Of a DNA stretch of 47,673 nucleotides, positions 31,199-39,642 are shown piece by piece. The stretch lies in contig DASZYF010000219.1 of the NCBI GenBank assembly GCA_035545535.1, positions 1-47,673 on the forward strand. The letters run 5' to 3'. Source of the stretch: DASZYF01 sp035545535. Lineage in GTDB: Bacteria; Actinomycetota; Actinomycetes; Mycobacteriales; CAJCIY01. Made by a program: the position numbers and the translations under genes. The notes below the pieces were generated by a model that ran no database searches, was not told the DNA's origin, and saw only the letters and a list, made by a program, of their open reading frames with translations. The first letter of the stretch is position 1. The number at the start of each line of letters is the position of its first letter.

Positions 31199-31265
31199 CC
31201 GGTCGACATCGGAGATGTGGCTGCGCTCTGGGGCTCGAAGGCGCCACAAGTCCGATGTCGACCGG
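31199..31265. repeat. 67-nt long hairpin between two VOC genes
   Basis: Outer arms of 15 perfect bases (31199-31213 with 31251-31265, CCGGTCGACATCGGA / TCCGATGTCGACCGG), a 2-base internal loop (GA/AG), inner arms of 6 (TGTGGC / GCCACA) and a 21-base loop. It begins 3 bases beyond the stop of the minus-strand VOC gene at 31269 and ends 12 bases before the next start. It is longer than a simple terminator needs and looks like a REP-type or mobile palindrome, but no second copy is seen here. Confidence 0.75.
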
Positions 31266-31268
31266 GGG

Positions 31269-31649
31269 TCAGGCGATCTGCTGCATGAGCTCGACACGGA
31301 CGCCGCCGGGCGCCTGGACGAAGGCGATGCGGCGGGTGCCGAACGGGCCGCTGACCTCGTGCGGGCCCCACAGGAGGCGGTGGCCCGCCAGCGCGGTGTC
31401 GAGGTCGTCGACGAACCAGGCCGCGTGCAGCCAGCCGTCGTCGATGGGGCCCAGCTCGCCGGCGTAGATGGCGCGGGTGAAGAGGGTGAGCCGGATGCCG
31501 CCCAGATCGACGTCGGAGCGCATGCCGCCGTCGGGCGTGCGCAGCGGATCGCTGACGTCGGCCCCGAGCCGCCGCCACCACGCACACGCAACGTCGATGT
31601 CCTGGACTTGTGCGGCGATGTTCCCGAACCCCGTGACTGAACCTGACAC
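31269..31649 (-). CDS. VOC/glyoxalase-fold protein
   Basis: 126-residue VOC protein. Seen: FGNIAAQVQDIDVACAWWRRLG, then GGIRLTLFTRAIYAGEL, GWLHAAWFVDDLDTALAGHRL and RIAFVQAPGGVRVELMQQ. The first metal-His position reads Gln (AAQVQD), so catalysis by the usual metal site is doubtful. The start is GTG 31649, which is inside palindrome site D; no other start lies before the fold. Divergent from the Gfo/Idh gene. Confidence 0.8.
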   Translation of the reverse strand: MSGSVTGFGNIAAQVQDIDVACAWWRRLGADVSDPLRTPDGGMRSDVDLGGIRLTLFTRAIYAGELGPIDDGWLHAAWFVDDLDTALAGHRLLWGPHEVSGPFGTRRIAFVQAPGGVRVELMQQIA

Positions 31650-31659
31650 GTGTGTCAGG
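31642..31659. promoter_or_regulatory. palindromic operator, site D
   Basis: CCTGACAC-GT-GTGTCAGG with perfect arms, between the divergent VOC and Gfo/Idh genes. The VOC start GTG (31647-31649) is inside it, and the Gfo/Idh GTG start follows 9 bases after its end. It could repress both promoters. Confidence 0.8.
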
Positions 31660-31668
31660 GTATGCGCC

Positions 31669-32781
31669 GTGGATCGCGTGCGCATGGGCATCGTCGGCAT
31701 CGGCAACATCGCGCAGCTGAACGTGCGCGGCTACCTCCAGCACGAGCAGTGCGACGTGGTCGCGCTCTGCGACCCGCGCGAGGACAAGGCCGCGGCGATG
31801 GCCGCGAAGTGGGGCGTGCCGCACGTCGAGACGGACCTGGCGGCGCTGTTGGCCCGGGACGACATCGACGCGGTGGAGATCCTCACGCCGACGCACCTAC
31901 ACCGGCAGCACGTCGAGATGGCCGCGGCCGCCGGCAAGCACGTCAGCGTGCAGAAGCCGGCGGCCTGCTCGGTCGCGGATGCCCGCGCGATGGCGAAGGC
32001 GGCGGAGGCGGCCGGCATCACCTACCGCGTCACCGACAACTCGCTGTTCACGCCGCCGATGGTGCGGGCCCGCCAGCTCGTCCGTGACGGCGCCATCGGC
32101 GAGCCGAGCCTCATCCGGATCCGCACGGTCGTCGGGCAGACGGACACGCCCTTCCAGAACGCGCTCGAGCCGCAGGGCTACGTGTGGCGCTTCAACCAGC
32201 ACTCGCCCGGTGGGCACCTCTTCGACGACGTCGTGCACAAGTACGCGTTGGCGCTGTGGCTCGTCGACGAGCCGGTCGATGCGGTGCAGGCCGTCGTGCG
32301 GCAGGGCCCGGTGTTCTTCGAGACGCCGAGCGTGATGCTGTTCGAGTACGCCCGGCCCGGCCTGCTGGGCTCGATGGACGTGACCTACGCGCCCGACATG
32401 TACATCCGCAGCCGCTACTACGGCGCGGACGAGTTCGTCGAGATCCAGGGCACCGAAGGCTTCATCTGGGTCACCCGGCACACGGGCGAGATGCTGGACC
32501 TGCCGCCGCTGATGCTGTACCGCGGGAAGGAGATGACCTCGTTCGCGGACGTGGACGGTGACTGGGGCGTCGGCTTCGACGACGCCGCGAAGCACTTCGT
32601 CGACAACCTGTTGCAGGGCACCACGCCCGACATGCGCCCCGAGCTCGCCGAGCGCGTGCTCCAGCTGTGCTTCGCGGTCTACCAGGCCTCGGCCGAGCAG
32701 CGGCGGGTGGACCCACGCACCATCGACGACGCGTTCTCGCCGCCGTGGTGGCCGTTGTTCACGTCGCCCGAGGACCAGTAG
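31669..32781 (+). CDS. Gfo/Idh/MocA-family oxidoreductase
   Basis: 370-residue NAD(P)-dependent sugar or polyol dehydrogenase. N-terminal Rossmann loop GIVGIGNIAQLNVRGY, then CDPREDKA, EILTPTHLHRQHVEMAAAAGKHVSVQKPAA with the EKP-type lysine site (here QKP) and C-terminal alpha/beta domain with HSPGGHLFDDVVHKYALALWL, which carries the Asp-x3-His pair expected near the substrate. Start GTG 31669 (GTG 31678 and ATG 31684 are alternatives). No ribosome site: likely leaderless. The 3' end overlaps the convergent REC-EAL gene by 23 bases. Substrate unknown; sugar-cluster context fits sugars or inositols. Confidence 0.87.
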   Translation: MDRVRMGIVGIGNIAQLNVRGYLQHEQCDVVALCDPREDKAAAMAAKWGVPHVETDLAALLARDDIDAVEILTPTHLHRQHVEMAAAAGKHVSVQKPAACSVADARAMAKAAEAAGITYRVTDNSLFTPPMVRARQLVRDGAIGEPSLIRIRTVVGQTDTPFQNALEPQGYVWRFNQHSPGGHLFDDVVHKYALALWLVDEPVDAVQAVVRQGPVFFETPSVMLFEYARPGLLGSMDVTYAPDMYIRSRYYGADEFVEIQGTEGFIWVTRHTGEMLDLPPLMLYRGKEMTSFADVDGDWGVGFDDAAKHFVDNLLQGTTPDMRPELAERVLQLCFAVYQASAEQRRVDPRTIDDAFSPPWWPLFTSPEDQ

Positions 32782-34003
32782 CGACGTAGTCGCCACGCAG
32801 GAAGTCGTACAGCTCCTCGAACGGCATCGGGTTGCTCAGCAGGTAGCCCTGGACGAAGTCGCAGCCGAGCTCGCGCACCAGTGTGTGCTCCTCGACCGTC
32901 TCGACCCCCTCGGCGACCGTGAGCAGGTCGAGCTTGTGCGCGAGCTCGATGGTCGACGCGAGCATCTCCCGCGTGCGCGGTTCGCGGTGCGCGTTGCTCA
33001 CGAACGTGCGGTCGATCTTCAGCTCGGTGAACGGGATGCGCTTGAGCTGCTTGAGCGATGCGAAGCCGGTGCCGTAGTCGTCGATCGCGAGCTGCACACC
33101 GCGCACGCGCAGGCGCGTGAGGATCTCGACCGGCACCGCCGTGTCGCGCACGATGCGCGTCTCCGTCAGCTCGAGCGTGAGCGCGTCGAGCGGCAGCTCG
33201 GCCCTGGCGACGACGGAGGAGATCTCGCCGACGAGATCCGGGGATGCGAGGTCGTCGGCCGAGATGTTGATGGCCATGTGCAGCGAGGGCTCGACCTCGG
33301 CGCGCAGCCGCGCGAGGTCCGCGAGCCCGCGGTGCAGCACCGCGCGCAGCAGCACGGTCGAGGCACCGTTGCGCTCGCAGATCGGCACGAAGATCGACGG
33401 TCCGATGAGACCGAGCGTCGGGTGACGCAGCCGCGCCAGGGCCTCGACCGCGCGGATCGCGCCGGTCTCGCTGTGGTGGATCGGGTGGTAGTGCAGCTCG
33501 ACCGCGTCGGGCAGCAACGACAGGACCTCGTCGGCGTGGAGCTCGAGGTTGCCGCTGCGGCCGTTCGTCGGCGACGAGCCGGTGTCGAGGAAGCGGTCGA
33601 AGACCGCGCGCACGTCGTCGACCGCGGCCGGCTTCCGGAGCGCGCCGAGCACGCGCAGCCGGTGCGCGAGCCCGATCTCCTCCACCGTCTTCACGACGAC
33701 CTCAGCGGTGCTGCTGATGACCACGACCGCGGGTGGGTTGGGCCGGCTGCCCAGGTGGCGCAGGAACTCGACCCCGTCCATCCCGGGCATGTCGATGTCG
33801 CAGAACGCGATGTCGTAGGTGCCCTCGTCGAGCGCGACGAGCCCGGACGCGCCGTCGTTCGCCGTCATCGCGCCGCGCACGCCGAGGCGGCGGATGACCC
33901 GCCCGAGCAGGTCGATCATCAGCTGGTCGTCGTCGACGATCAGGATCCGCAACCGGCTGTAGTCGACCGGCTGCCCGTCCGTCGGAGCAGTGCCGCCGCC
34001 CAT
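32759..34003 (-). CDS. REC-EAL cyclic-di-GMP phosphodiesterase
   Basis: 414 residues. A receiver at about 17-140 has the pocket VDDD, phospho-acceptor Asp69 in FCDIDMPGMDG and Lys118 (LRKP). The EAL domain runs about 160-405 with VEALARL, the LTLELTET strand, IDDYGTGFASL and AEGVET, all the usual catalytic motifs. The QPI of the N-terminal EAL strand reads HPI. It should hydrolyse c-di-GMP when phosphorylated. It is 5 bases downstream of the hybrid kinase gene, so the hybrid kinase is the likely phosphate donor. Overlaps the convergent Gfo/Idh gene. Confidence 0.93.
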   Translation of the reverse strand: MGGGTAPTDGQPVDYSRLRILIVDDDQLMIDLLGRVIRRLGVRGAMTANDGASGLVALDEGTYDIAFCDIDMPGMDGVEFLRHLGSRPNPPAVVVISSTAEVVVKTVEEIGLAHRLRVLGALRKPAAVDDVRAVFDRFLDTGSSPTNGRSGNLELHADEVLSLLPDAVELHYHPIHHSETGAIRAVEALARLRHPTLGLIGPSIFVPICERNGASTVLLRAVLHRGLADLARLRAEVEPSLHMAINISADDLASPDLVGEISSVVARAELPLDALTLELTETRIVRDTAVPVEILTRLRVRGVQLAIDDYGTGFASLKQLKRIPFTELKIDRTFVSNAHREPRTREMLASTIELAHKLDLLTVAEGVETVEEHTLVRELGCDFVQGYLLSNPMPFEELYDFLRGDYVATGPRAT

Positions 34004-34008
34004 GCCCG

Positions 34009-37000
34009 TCAGTCCCCGGCGGCGACGGCGTCGCGGGAAGCGATCGCCGCGATCACGTCACCCAGCTGCGCCCGCAGGAGCGGCGCCAGGCGGGGACGGT
34101 CGTCGTCGTCGGCCGCTTCGACCTGCTCGCAGGTCGCGGCGAGCGTGCGGGCGCCGACGGTGCGCGCACCGGCGAGGATGCGGTGCGCGACGCCGCCGAT
34201 CTCGTGCGGGTCCTCCGCGGCGATGGCCGCGTCGAGCCGCTGCATCGACTCGGCGGTGGAGGACCGGAAGCTCTGCAGGACCTCGCGGACGGCTTCGTCG
34301 TCGTCCCCGACGATGCCGCGCAGCACGCTGAGGTCGACGACATGGCTGCCGTGGTCGGTGGCCGTCGTCCGTTCACCGTTCGTGCCCGCCGTGGCGATGT
34401 CCGCGCCGGGCAGCCAGCGGGCGAGCGTGCGGTCGAGCGCGTCGAGGGAGAACGGCTTGATGAGCACCTGGTCCATGCCGACGGCGAGGCAGCGCTCCGC
34501 CTCCGACTGCAGCGCGCTCGCCGTGATGGCGACGATCGGCAGGCGGGTGCCCGTCTCCCGCGCCCGGATGGTGCGGGTGAGCTCGAAGCCGTCCATCCGC
34601 GGCATGTGGCAGTCCGCGAGGAGCAGCGCGTAGTCGCCGGCGTCGAGCATCGCGAGCGCCTCGGCGCCGTCGCCGGCGATCTCGCAGCGGTAGCCGAGGT
34701 CGGTGAGCTGCCGGCGCACGACGATCTGGTTCGTGGCGTGGTCCTCGGCGACGAGGATGACCGGTCCCTCGGCGCTGACCGGCCGCCGCGGCGTCGGCGC
34801 CTCGGCTTCGTGCCGCCCGGCGGCGACCTCGACCGCCCGCACGATGGACCGGCCGGTGATCGCGGCGGTCGCGACCGCGCCGATGCCGCCGATGAGCGCG
34901 GACCCGTCCACGGCGCGGTCGGCGACCATCGGGAGGCTTGTCCTCGACTCCGCGAGCTGCAGGAACGTCTCGTGGTCGGCCTCGGCCGCGCGCCGCGTGA
35001 TGTAGACGACGTCGCCGTCGAGCCGGCCGAGCGCGCCGACCGTCACGACCTCCACCTCGGCGCCGGCCGTGCGCAACGCGTTGATCGCGACCTCGGTGGC
35101 GGGCGTGCGGTCGCTCGCGGTGACCGCGGTGACCCGGATGCCCTCGAGCGTGGAGGTCGGGACCTCAGGGGCTGCCGGCAGCTGCAGGAGGACCGAGAAC
35201 GTGCTGCCGCGGCCCGGTGTGCTCTCGACGTCGACCGTGCCGTTCATCAGGCGCACGAGTCGCGCGACGATCGCCAGGCCGAGGCCGCTGCCGCCGTAGC
35301 GGCGCGTCGTCGACTGCTCGGCCTGCACGAACGGCTCGAAGAGCGTCTTCTTCTGCTCGGCCGAGATGCCGATCCCGGTGTCGCTCACGGACAACCGGAT
35401 GGCGTCGCCCGCGGAGGACGCACGCAGCGTGACCGAGCCTTCGGCCGTGAACTTCACCGCGTTGCCGGCGAGGTTGTAGAGCACCTGGCGGATGCGGACC
35501 GCATCCCCGATGACCATGCGCGGCGTGCCCGGCTCGACCACGCAGATCAGCTCGACGCCCTTCGCCGAAGCGGTCGAGGACAGCAGCTCGCCGGCTCCGT
35601 CGAGGACTTCGGACAGGTCGAGCGGTGCCGCGCCGATCTCCAGCTTGCCCGCCTCGATCTTGGAGAAGTCGAGGATGTCGTCGATCACCGCGAGCAGCGC
35701 GTTCGCGGACTCGGCGATCGTCGTGGTGATCTGCCGCTGGTCGTGGCCGAGCGACGAGCGGGCGAGGATGTCGATCATCCCGAGCACGCCGTTCATCGGC
35801 GTGCGGATCTCGTGGCTCATCGTCGCGAGGAACTCGGTCTTCGCCTGCGTGGCCGCCTCGGCCTGCGCGAGCGCCTCGCGCACCTGGTCCTCCGCGCGCC
35901 GGCGCGCGGTGACGTCCCGCAGCGATGCGAGGACGCCGCGCCCCTCGTCGGTCTCGAGCAGGTTGAGCGTGATGTCGAAGATGCGGTCGTCGCCGGGCCG
36001 GAACGCCGGCAGCTCGAGGTGCGCGAACGTGCCCTTCTCGGCGTTCGCGGCGAGGTCCAGCGCCTGCAGCACCTCGTCGCGCCGGCTGCGCGGCAGGAGG
36101 TCGGCGATCGGCTGGCCGACGAGCGTGGTCCCCGGCGCCGGCCCGAGCGATTCGAACGCGGGGTTCGCGTAGCCGATCGTCAGGTCGCGCTGGATGAGGA
36201 CGATCGGGTCGGGGGAGGTGTCGAGCAGGCCGCGCAGCCGGCTCGCCTCGCCGGCGGCCAGGAGCTCACGTTCGATCGCGCGCAGCTCGATGACCTGCGA
36301 CGCGACGATCAGCGCGGTGAGGAGCACGATGCCGAGGAACATCTGCAGCTCCCACAGCGCCTTCAACGGCTTGTCGCCGTCGAGCGCGGCGAACAGGCCG
36401 TGGTCCTTCACCGTCGCCCAGTCCGCGATCACGGCGAGGACGGCGCCGCCCGTCGCGGCCCCGCGCGCGCCGAAGCGCAACGCGCCCCACGCGACCGCGG
36501 GGATGGCGGCGTAGGCGAGCGCCGGCTGGTGGCCCCAGAACGCGAACAGGCTGAGCCCGACGATCGCGGCGCCGATCGCCAGCGCCTCGCCGCCCTGCGC
36601 GGCGCGGAAGCGGTCGCCGTGCGGGATCGCCCACGCGAGGATCAGCGTCGCCACCACGAGCACGCCGAGGCCGTCGCCCGCGAACCAGCGGCCGAGCACG
36701 CTCGTCCAGGGCGACGGGTGGGGCGCGAACCGCGTCGCGGTCGCTCCGACGACCGCGCCGAGCGCCGGTCCGGCGGCACCCGCGCCGACGATGTAGGCGA
36801 GCAGCGGCTGGCGGCGCTCGAGCGACAGCGGCCGCCCGTTGAGCAGCTTCTGCGTGAGCCACGCGCCGAGGAGCGGCTCCACCGTGTTCGACAGGGCCGA
36901 ACCGATCGCGGTGCCGGCGTTTTCGTGGATGACGAGGTCGGCGACGAGCTCGGAGGTGAAGCAGGCGACGAGCACGACGGCCCACAACCGGCGGGGCACG

Positions 37001-37197
37001 AGCAGCAGCGCGGCGACCGTCACACCCGCGGCTGGGAACAGCGAGACGCCGACGGCGGTGTTCCGGTTGACGTTGTAGACGAGCGTCGTGCCGAGCACGT
37101 GCAGGCCGGCGACGAGCAGGAACAGCAGTGCCGCGGACGCGAGCGGCGGCCGGTACGGCGCGCTCTCCTGCGCCGTACGTCCCTCGGCTACCGCCAT
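34009..37197 (-). CDS. MASE1-PAS hybrid histidine kinase with REC and HPt
   Basis: 1062-residue multistep kinase in the inner membrane. MASE1 (about 20-310, eight or so helices) is followed by PAS (about 322-440), HisKA with His462 (MSHEIRTPMNG), HATPase with N box YNLAGNAVKFT, G1 DTGIGIS and G2 GGSGLGLAIV (about 565-675). A degenerate receiver (about 686-790) lacks the Asp and Lys pattern. A true receiver follows at 812-930 with Asp862 (LADCHMPRMDG) and Lys914, and an HPt at about 953-1050 with His1005 (VAHRILAGARTVGA). The expected path is His462, Asp862, His1005, then the Asp69 of the REC-EAL protein 5 bases downstream. Signal unknown. Confidence 0.94.
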   Translation of the reverse strand: MAVAEGRTAQESAPYRPPLASAALLFLLVAGLHVLGTTLVYNVNRNTAVGVSLFPAAGVTVAALLLVPRRLWAVVLVACFTSELVADLVIHENAGTAIGSALSNTVEPLLGAWLTQKLLNGRPLSLERRQPLLAYIVGAGAAGPALGAVVGATATRFAPHPSPWTSVLGRWFAGDGLGVLVVATLILAWAIPHGDRFRAAQGGEALAIGAAIVGLSLFAFWGHQPALAYAAIPAVAWGALRFGARGAATGGAVLAVIADWATVKDHGLFAALDGDKPLKALWELQMFLGIVLLTALIVASQVIELRAIERELLAAGEASRLRGLLDTSPDPIVLIQRDLTIGYANPAFESLGPAPGTTLVGQPIADLLPRSRRDEVLQALDLAANAEKGTFAHLELPAFRPGDDRIFDITLNLLETDEGRGVLASLRDVTARRRAEDQVREALAQAEAATQAKTEFLATMSHEIRTPMNGVLGMIDILARSSLGHDQRQITTTIAESANALLAVIDDILDFSKIEAGKLEIGAAPLDLSEVLDGAGELLSSTASAKGVELICVVEPGTPRMVIGDAVRIRQVLYNLAGNAVKFTAEGSVTLRASSAGDAIRLSVSDTGIGISAEQKKTLFEPFVQAEQSTTRRYGGSGLGLAIVARLVRLMNGTVDVESTPGRGSTFSVLLQLPAAPEVPTSTLEGIRVTAVTASDRTPATEVAINALRTAGAEVEVVTVGALGRLDGDVVYITRRAAEADHETFLQLAESRTSLPMVADRAVDGSALIGGIGAVATAAITGRSIVRAVEVAAGRHEAEAPTPRRPVSAEGPVILVAEDHATNQIVVRRQLTDLGYRCEIAGDGAEALAMLDAGDYALLLADCHMPRMDGFELTRTIRARETGTRLPIVAITASALQSEAERCLAVGMDQVLIKPFSLDALDRTLARWLPGADIATAGTNGERTTATDHGSHVVDLSVLRGIVGDDDEAVREVLQSFRSSTAESMQRLDAAIAAEDPHEIGGVAHRILAGARTVGARTLAATCEQVEAADDDDRPRLAPLLRAQLGDVIAAIASRDAVAAGD

Positions 37198-37295
37198 CTC
37201 CTGCCCCCGCCTCTGCCGCCGGACAGTGCCAGCGTGGCACGGTGCGCGCAGGCCGTCCGGGTCAGGCGACGCCGCTGCGGGTCATCCTCCCAGGG

Positions 37296-38306
37296 TCAGA
37301 GGTGGGCGGTCAGGAACTCGACCGGCGCCGGGTCCGTCCACGCGTGGCCCGTGGGCTGCACGTCGTGCGCGAACGCATCGGCCGCCCCGGCGGCGCGGTA
37401 GACGCCGGTCACGCGTTCGGCGGTGGCGCGCGCCGAGGCGACCGGGAAGATCTGGTCCTGCTCGCCGCTCTGGGCGAGCAGGGCGCGGGGAGCGACCAGC
37501 GCGGCGAGGTCGGCGTGGTCGAACGCCCGCGCGATGCCCGGCACCACCTGCGAGCCGCACATGTTCCAGCCGATGCGCGCGCACGCGGACCACGACGAGA
37601 GGTAGCCGGCGACGACGGCGGCCCGCACGCGCGGGTCGACGGCGGCGAGGAACAGGGACGTGGTGCCGCCGTAGGAGAGGCCGGCGACGCCGAGCCGGGC
37701 GGCGTCGACCTCGGGCAGCGCGCCCAGCGCGTCGAGCGCCCGCGCCGCATCCCACACGTTGCGCCCGAGCACGGTGACGCCGAGCAGCGTCGCGAGCGTG
37801 AGGTCGTAGTCGCAGTGGTAGATGCCGTCGGGCTGCCAGTCGCGCCGCTGCCCGAACCCGCGCTGGTCCGGCGCGAGCACGACGTGGCCGGCGCGGGCGA
37901 GCGAGTCCGCGTAGGCCGCCCCGCGGTCCTCGGTCGGTGCGAGCCCGCACACCTCGTCGCGGCCGGCGCCGTGACCGTGCAACGCGACCACGCCCGAACC
38001 GCGGGGCTGGTGGGGGACGAGCAGCCAGCACGGGACGCGCATGTGCTGCTCCGCCGCGTACGACAGCGCGATGCGGCGGTAGGGGCCGACGTCGGTCTCG
38101 TCGCCGCGCTGCACGTCGAGCGGCACCGGCTCCGGCATGGCGCCGAGCAGCTGGAGCAGCCGCGGGCGGGCGTGCTCCTGCCACTGCACGAGGGTGCCGT
38201 CGGCCGGTGCCGGGTCGTCGACGACGACGCGGTCGAGCTCGGCGACGAACCACTCCCAGGGCGACTGGCCCGCGATGTTCGTCGTCACCCCCCACTCGCC
38301 GGTCAT
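37296..38306 (-). CDS. alpha/beta hydrolase, dienelactone hydrolase/acetyl-esterase type
   Basis: 336-residue serine hydrolase without signal peptide. The oxyanion loop ALHGHGAGRDEV near 108-118, nucleophile Ser211 in GLSYGG, the acid Asp in SGEQDQIFP near 287 and catalytic His in TGHAWTD near 324 complete a triad. The DQRGFGQRRDW loop fits large carbohydrate or lactone esterases of the Abhydrolase_7 type. It stands between the hybrid kinase and the GH4/GH1 genes on the same strand, 10 bases beyond the GH4 gene, so a deacetylating role on a sugar is plausible. Start ATG 38306. Confidence 0.85.
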   Translation of the reverse strand: MTGEWGVTTNIAGQSPWEWFVAELDRVVVDDPAPADGTLVQWQEHARPRLLQLLGAMPEPVPLDVQRGDETDVGPYRRIALSYAAEQHMRVPCWLLVPHQPRGSGVVALHGHGAGRDEVCGLAPTEDRGAAYADSLARAGHVVLAPDQRGFGQRRDWQPDGIYHCDYDLTLATLLGVTVLGRNVWDAARALDALGALPEVDAARLGVAGLSYGGTTSLFLAAVDPRVRAAVVAGYLSSWSACARIGWNMCGSQVVPGIARAFDHADLAALVAPRALLAQSGEQDQIFPVASARATAERVTGVYRAAGAADAFAHDVQPTGHAWTDPAPVEFLTAHL

Positions 38307-38316
38307 GGGGAGATGG

Positions 38317-39642
38317 CTACCAGCCGGCCGGCAGCCACGCCTCGGTGGCCGCGAGGAGGTCGTCGGCCATCCTCCGCACGGCGCGGGAGTCGATGCGCCC
38401 GGCGAGGGGGTCGAGCGCGTACGCGGCCTTGAGCAGCTCGCGGTCCTGCGTGAGCACGGCCTCCACCACCATCTCCTGCACCGCGCTGTGCCGGCGCACG
38501 ACCTCGGCGGCGGGGGCGGGCGCGCTGACGGCGGGCCCGGGGGCGGGCCCGTCCCGGCCGACCTTCACCATCGACTCGACGACGGCGTCGGGCGGCAGGT
38601 CGGCGGCCTGGCCGACGTTCGGCAGGTTCAGCGGCATCACGCGCTCGGTGCCGGTGAGCAGGCAGTCCAGGAACGGCGCGACCATCTCGCCGCTGTCGCC
38701 CTGCGGGGGCTCCTCGGCGCCGGACAGCAGGTCGCTGACCCGGCTCACGTACTTCGCCTGGTCGCGCTCGCGGTCGGCGATGGTCGTGAGGTGCACGCCC
38801 CACTGCTCGCCCCAGCCCGAGTCCTCGGTGAGGAAGCCGGGCAGGAACTCGGCGAGGTGCCGGTCGCCGGCGGCGGGCAGCGCGCCCCACTCCTCCCACA
38901 GCGCGAGCTTCAGCTGGTTCGCCTTCTTGAACGCGGCGGCGGAGGTGAAGTCGTTCGCCCAGGGAACGTCGGTGAACGTGCCGTCGACGACCTCGCGCAG
39001 GATGTCGAAGCCGTCGCGGTCGCCGACGCGCACCGCTGTGACGAGCGGGAAGTGGTTGACGCCGGTGAGCGTGAGCTCGACATCGTCCGGACCGACGCCG
39101 CACAGCAGCGCGAACGACCAGCGCACGTGCGCGATCTCGTGGCAGAGCCCGACGGCCTTGATGCCGGTCGCCTTGCGCACGGACCGCGTGAGCACCGTCA
39201 TCGGGTTGGTGATGTTCAGCATCCACGCGTCGGGGCAGAGCTCGGTCATGTCCCGGCCGATGCCCACGAGCACCGGGATGTTCCGGGCCGCGCGGTTGAT
39301 GCCGCCCGGGCCCACCGAGTCGCCCACCGACTGCTTGATGCCGTAGCGCTCGGGCACCGCAAGGTCCTGCGCCATGCTCGCGAAGCCCCCGGTGCTGATG
39401 GTGACGACCACCGCGTCGGCGCCGTCGAGCGCCTCCCGCTGGTCGGTCGTGTGCGACACCGTCGCCGGCTGGCCGTAGTGCTCGCTCGCCTTCTCCACCC
39501 AGCGCGCCATGTCGGGCAGCGGCTTCGGGTCGATGTCCTCGAGCACGATCTCCATGCCCGCGAGTGACGGCGTGCGCATGAGGTCGGCGACGAGGTTGGG
39601 CACCCACTGGTAGCTGCCGCCGCCGACGATGACGATCTTCAT
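38317..39642 (-). CDS. GH4-family NAD-dependent glycosidase
   Basis: 441-residue GH4 enzyme. These enzymes use NAD and a metal in a redox-elimination mechanism on alpha- or beta-glycosides, often phosphorylated. The NAD loop IVIVGGGSYQWVPNL starts the protein, NITNPM supplies the conserved Asn pair (143, 146), Cys167 (GLCHEI) is the metal ligand and His197 (VNHF) the second. The ATG 39642 overlaps the GH1 stop by four bases (ATGA) with GAGG upstream. The frame is open upstream only as a shadow. It follows GH1 and precedes the hydrolase gene in one unit. No PTS genes are near, so phosphorylated substrates are not assured. Confidence 0.9.
   Translation of the reverse strand: MKIVIVGGGSYQWVPNLVADLMRTPSLAGMEIVLEDIDPKPLPDMARWVEKASEHYGQPATVSHTTDQREALDGADAVVVTISTGGFASMAQDLAVPERYGIKQSVGDSVGPGGINRAARNIPVLVGIGRDMTELCPDAWMLNITNPMTVLTRSVRKATGIKAVGLCHEIAHVRWSFALLCGVGPDDVELTLTGVNHFPLVTAVRVGDRDGFDILREVVDGTFTDVPWANDFTSAAAFKKANQLKLALWEEWGALPAAGDRHLAEFLPGFLTEDSGWGEQWGVHLTTIADRERDQAKYVSRVSDLLSGAEEPPQGDSGEMVAPFLDCLLTGTERVMPLNLPNVGQAADLPPDAVVESMVKVGRDGPAPGPAVSAPAPAAEVVRRHSAVQEMVVEAVLTQDRELLKAAYALDPLAGRIDSRAVRRMADDLLAATEAWLPAGW

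Noticed and set aside
37251..37320. Three GGGTCA-like repeats before the alpha/beta hydrolase end, and a short GTGCCA-GCG-TGGCAC hairpin at 37226
   Set aside because: Short, no clear spacing rule, and in a gap between two same-strand genes; not enough for a regulatory call.
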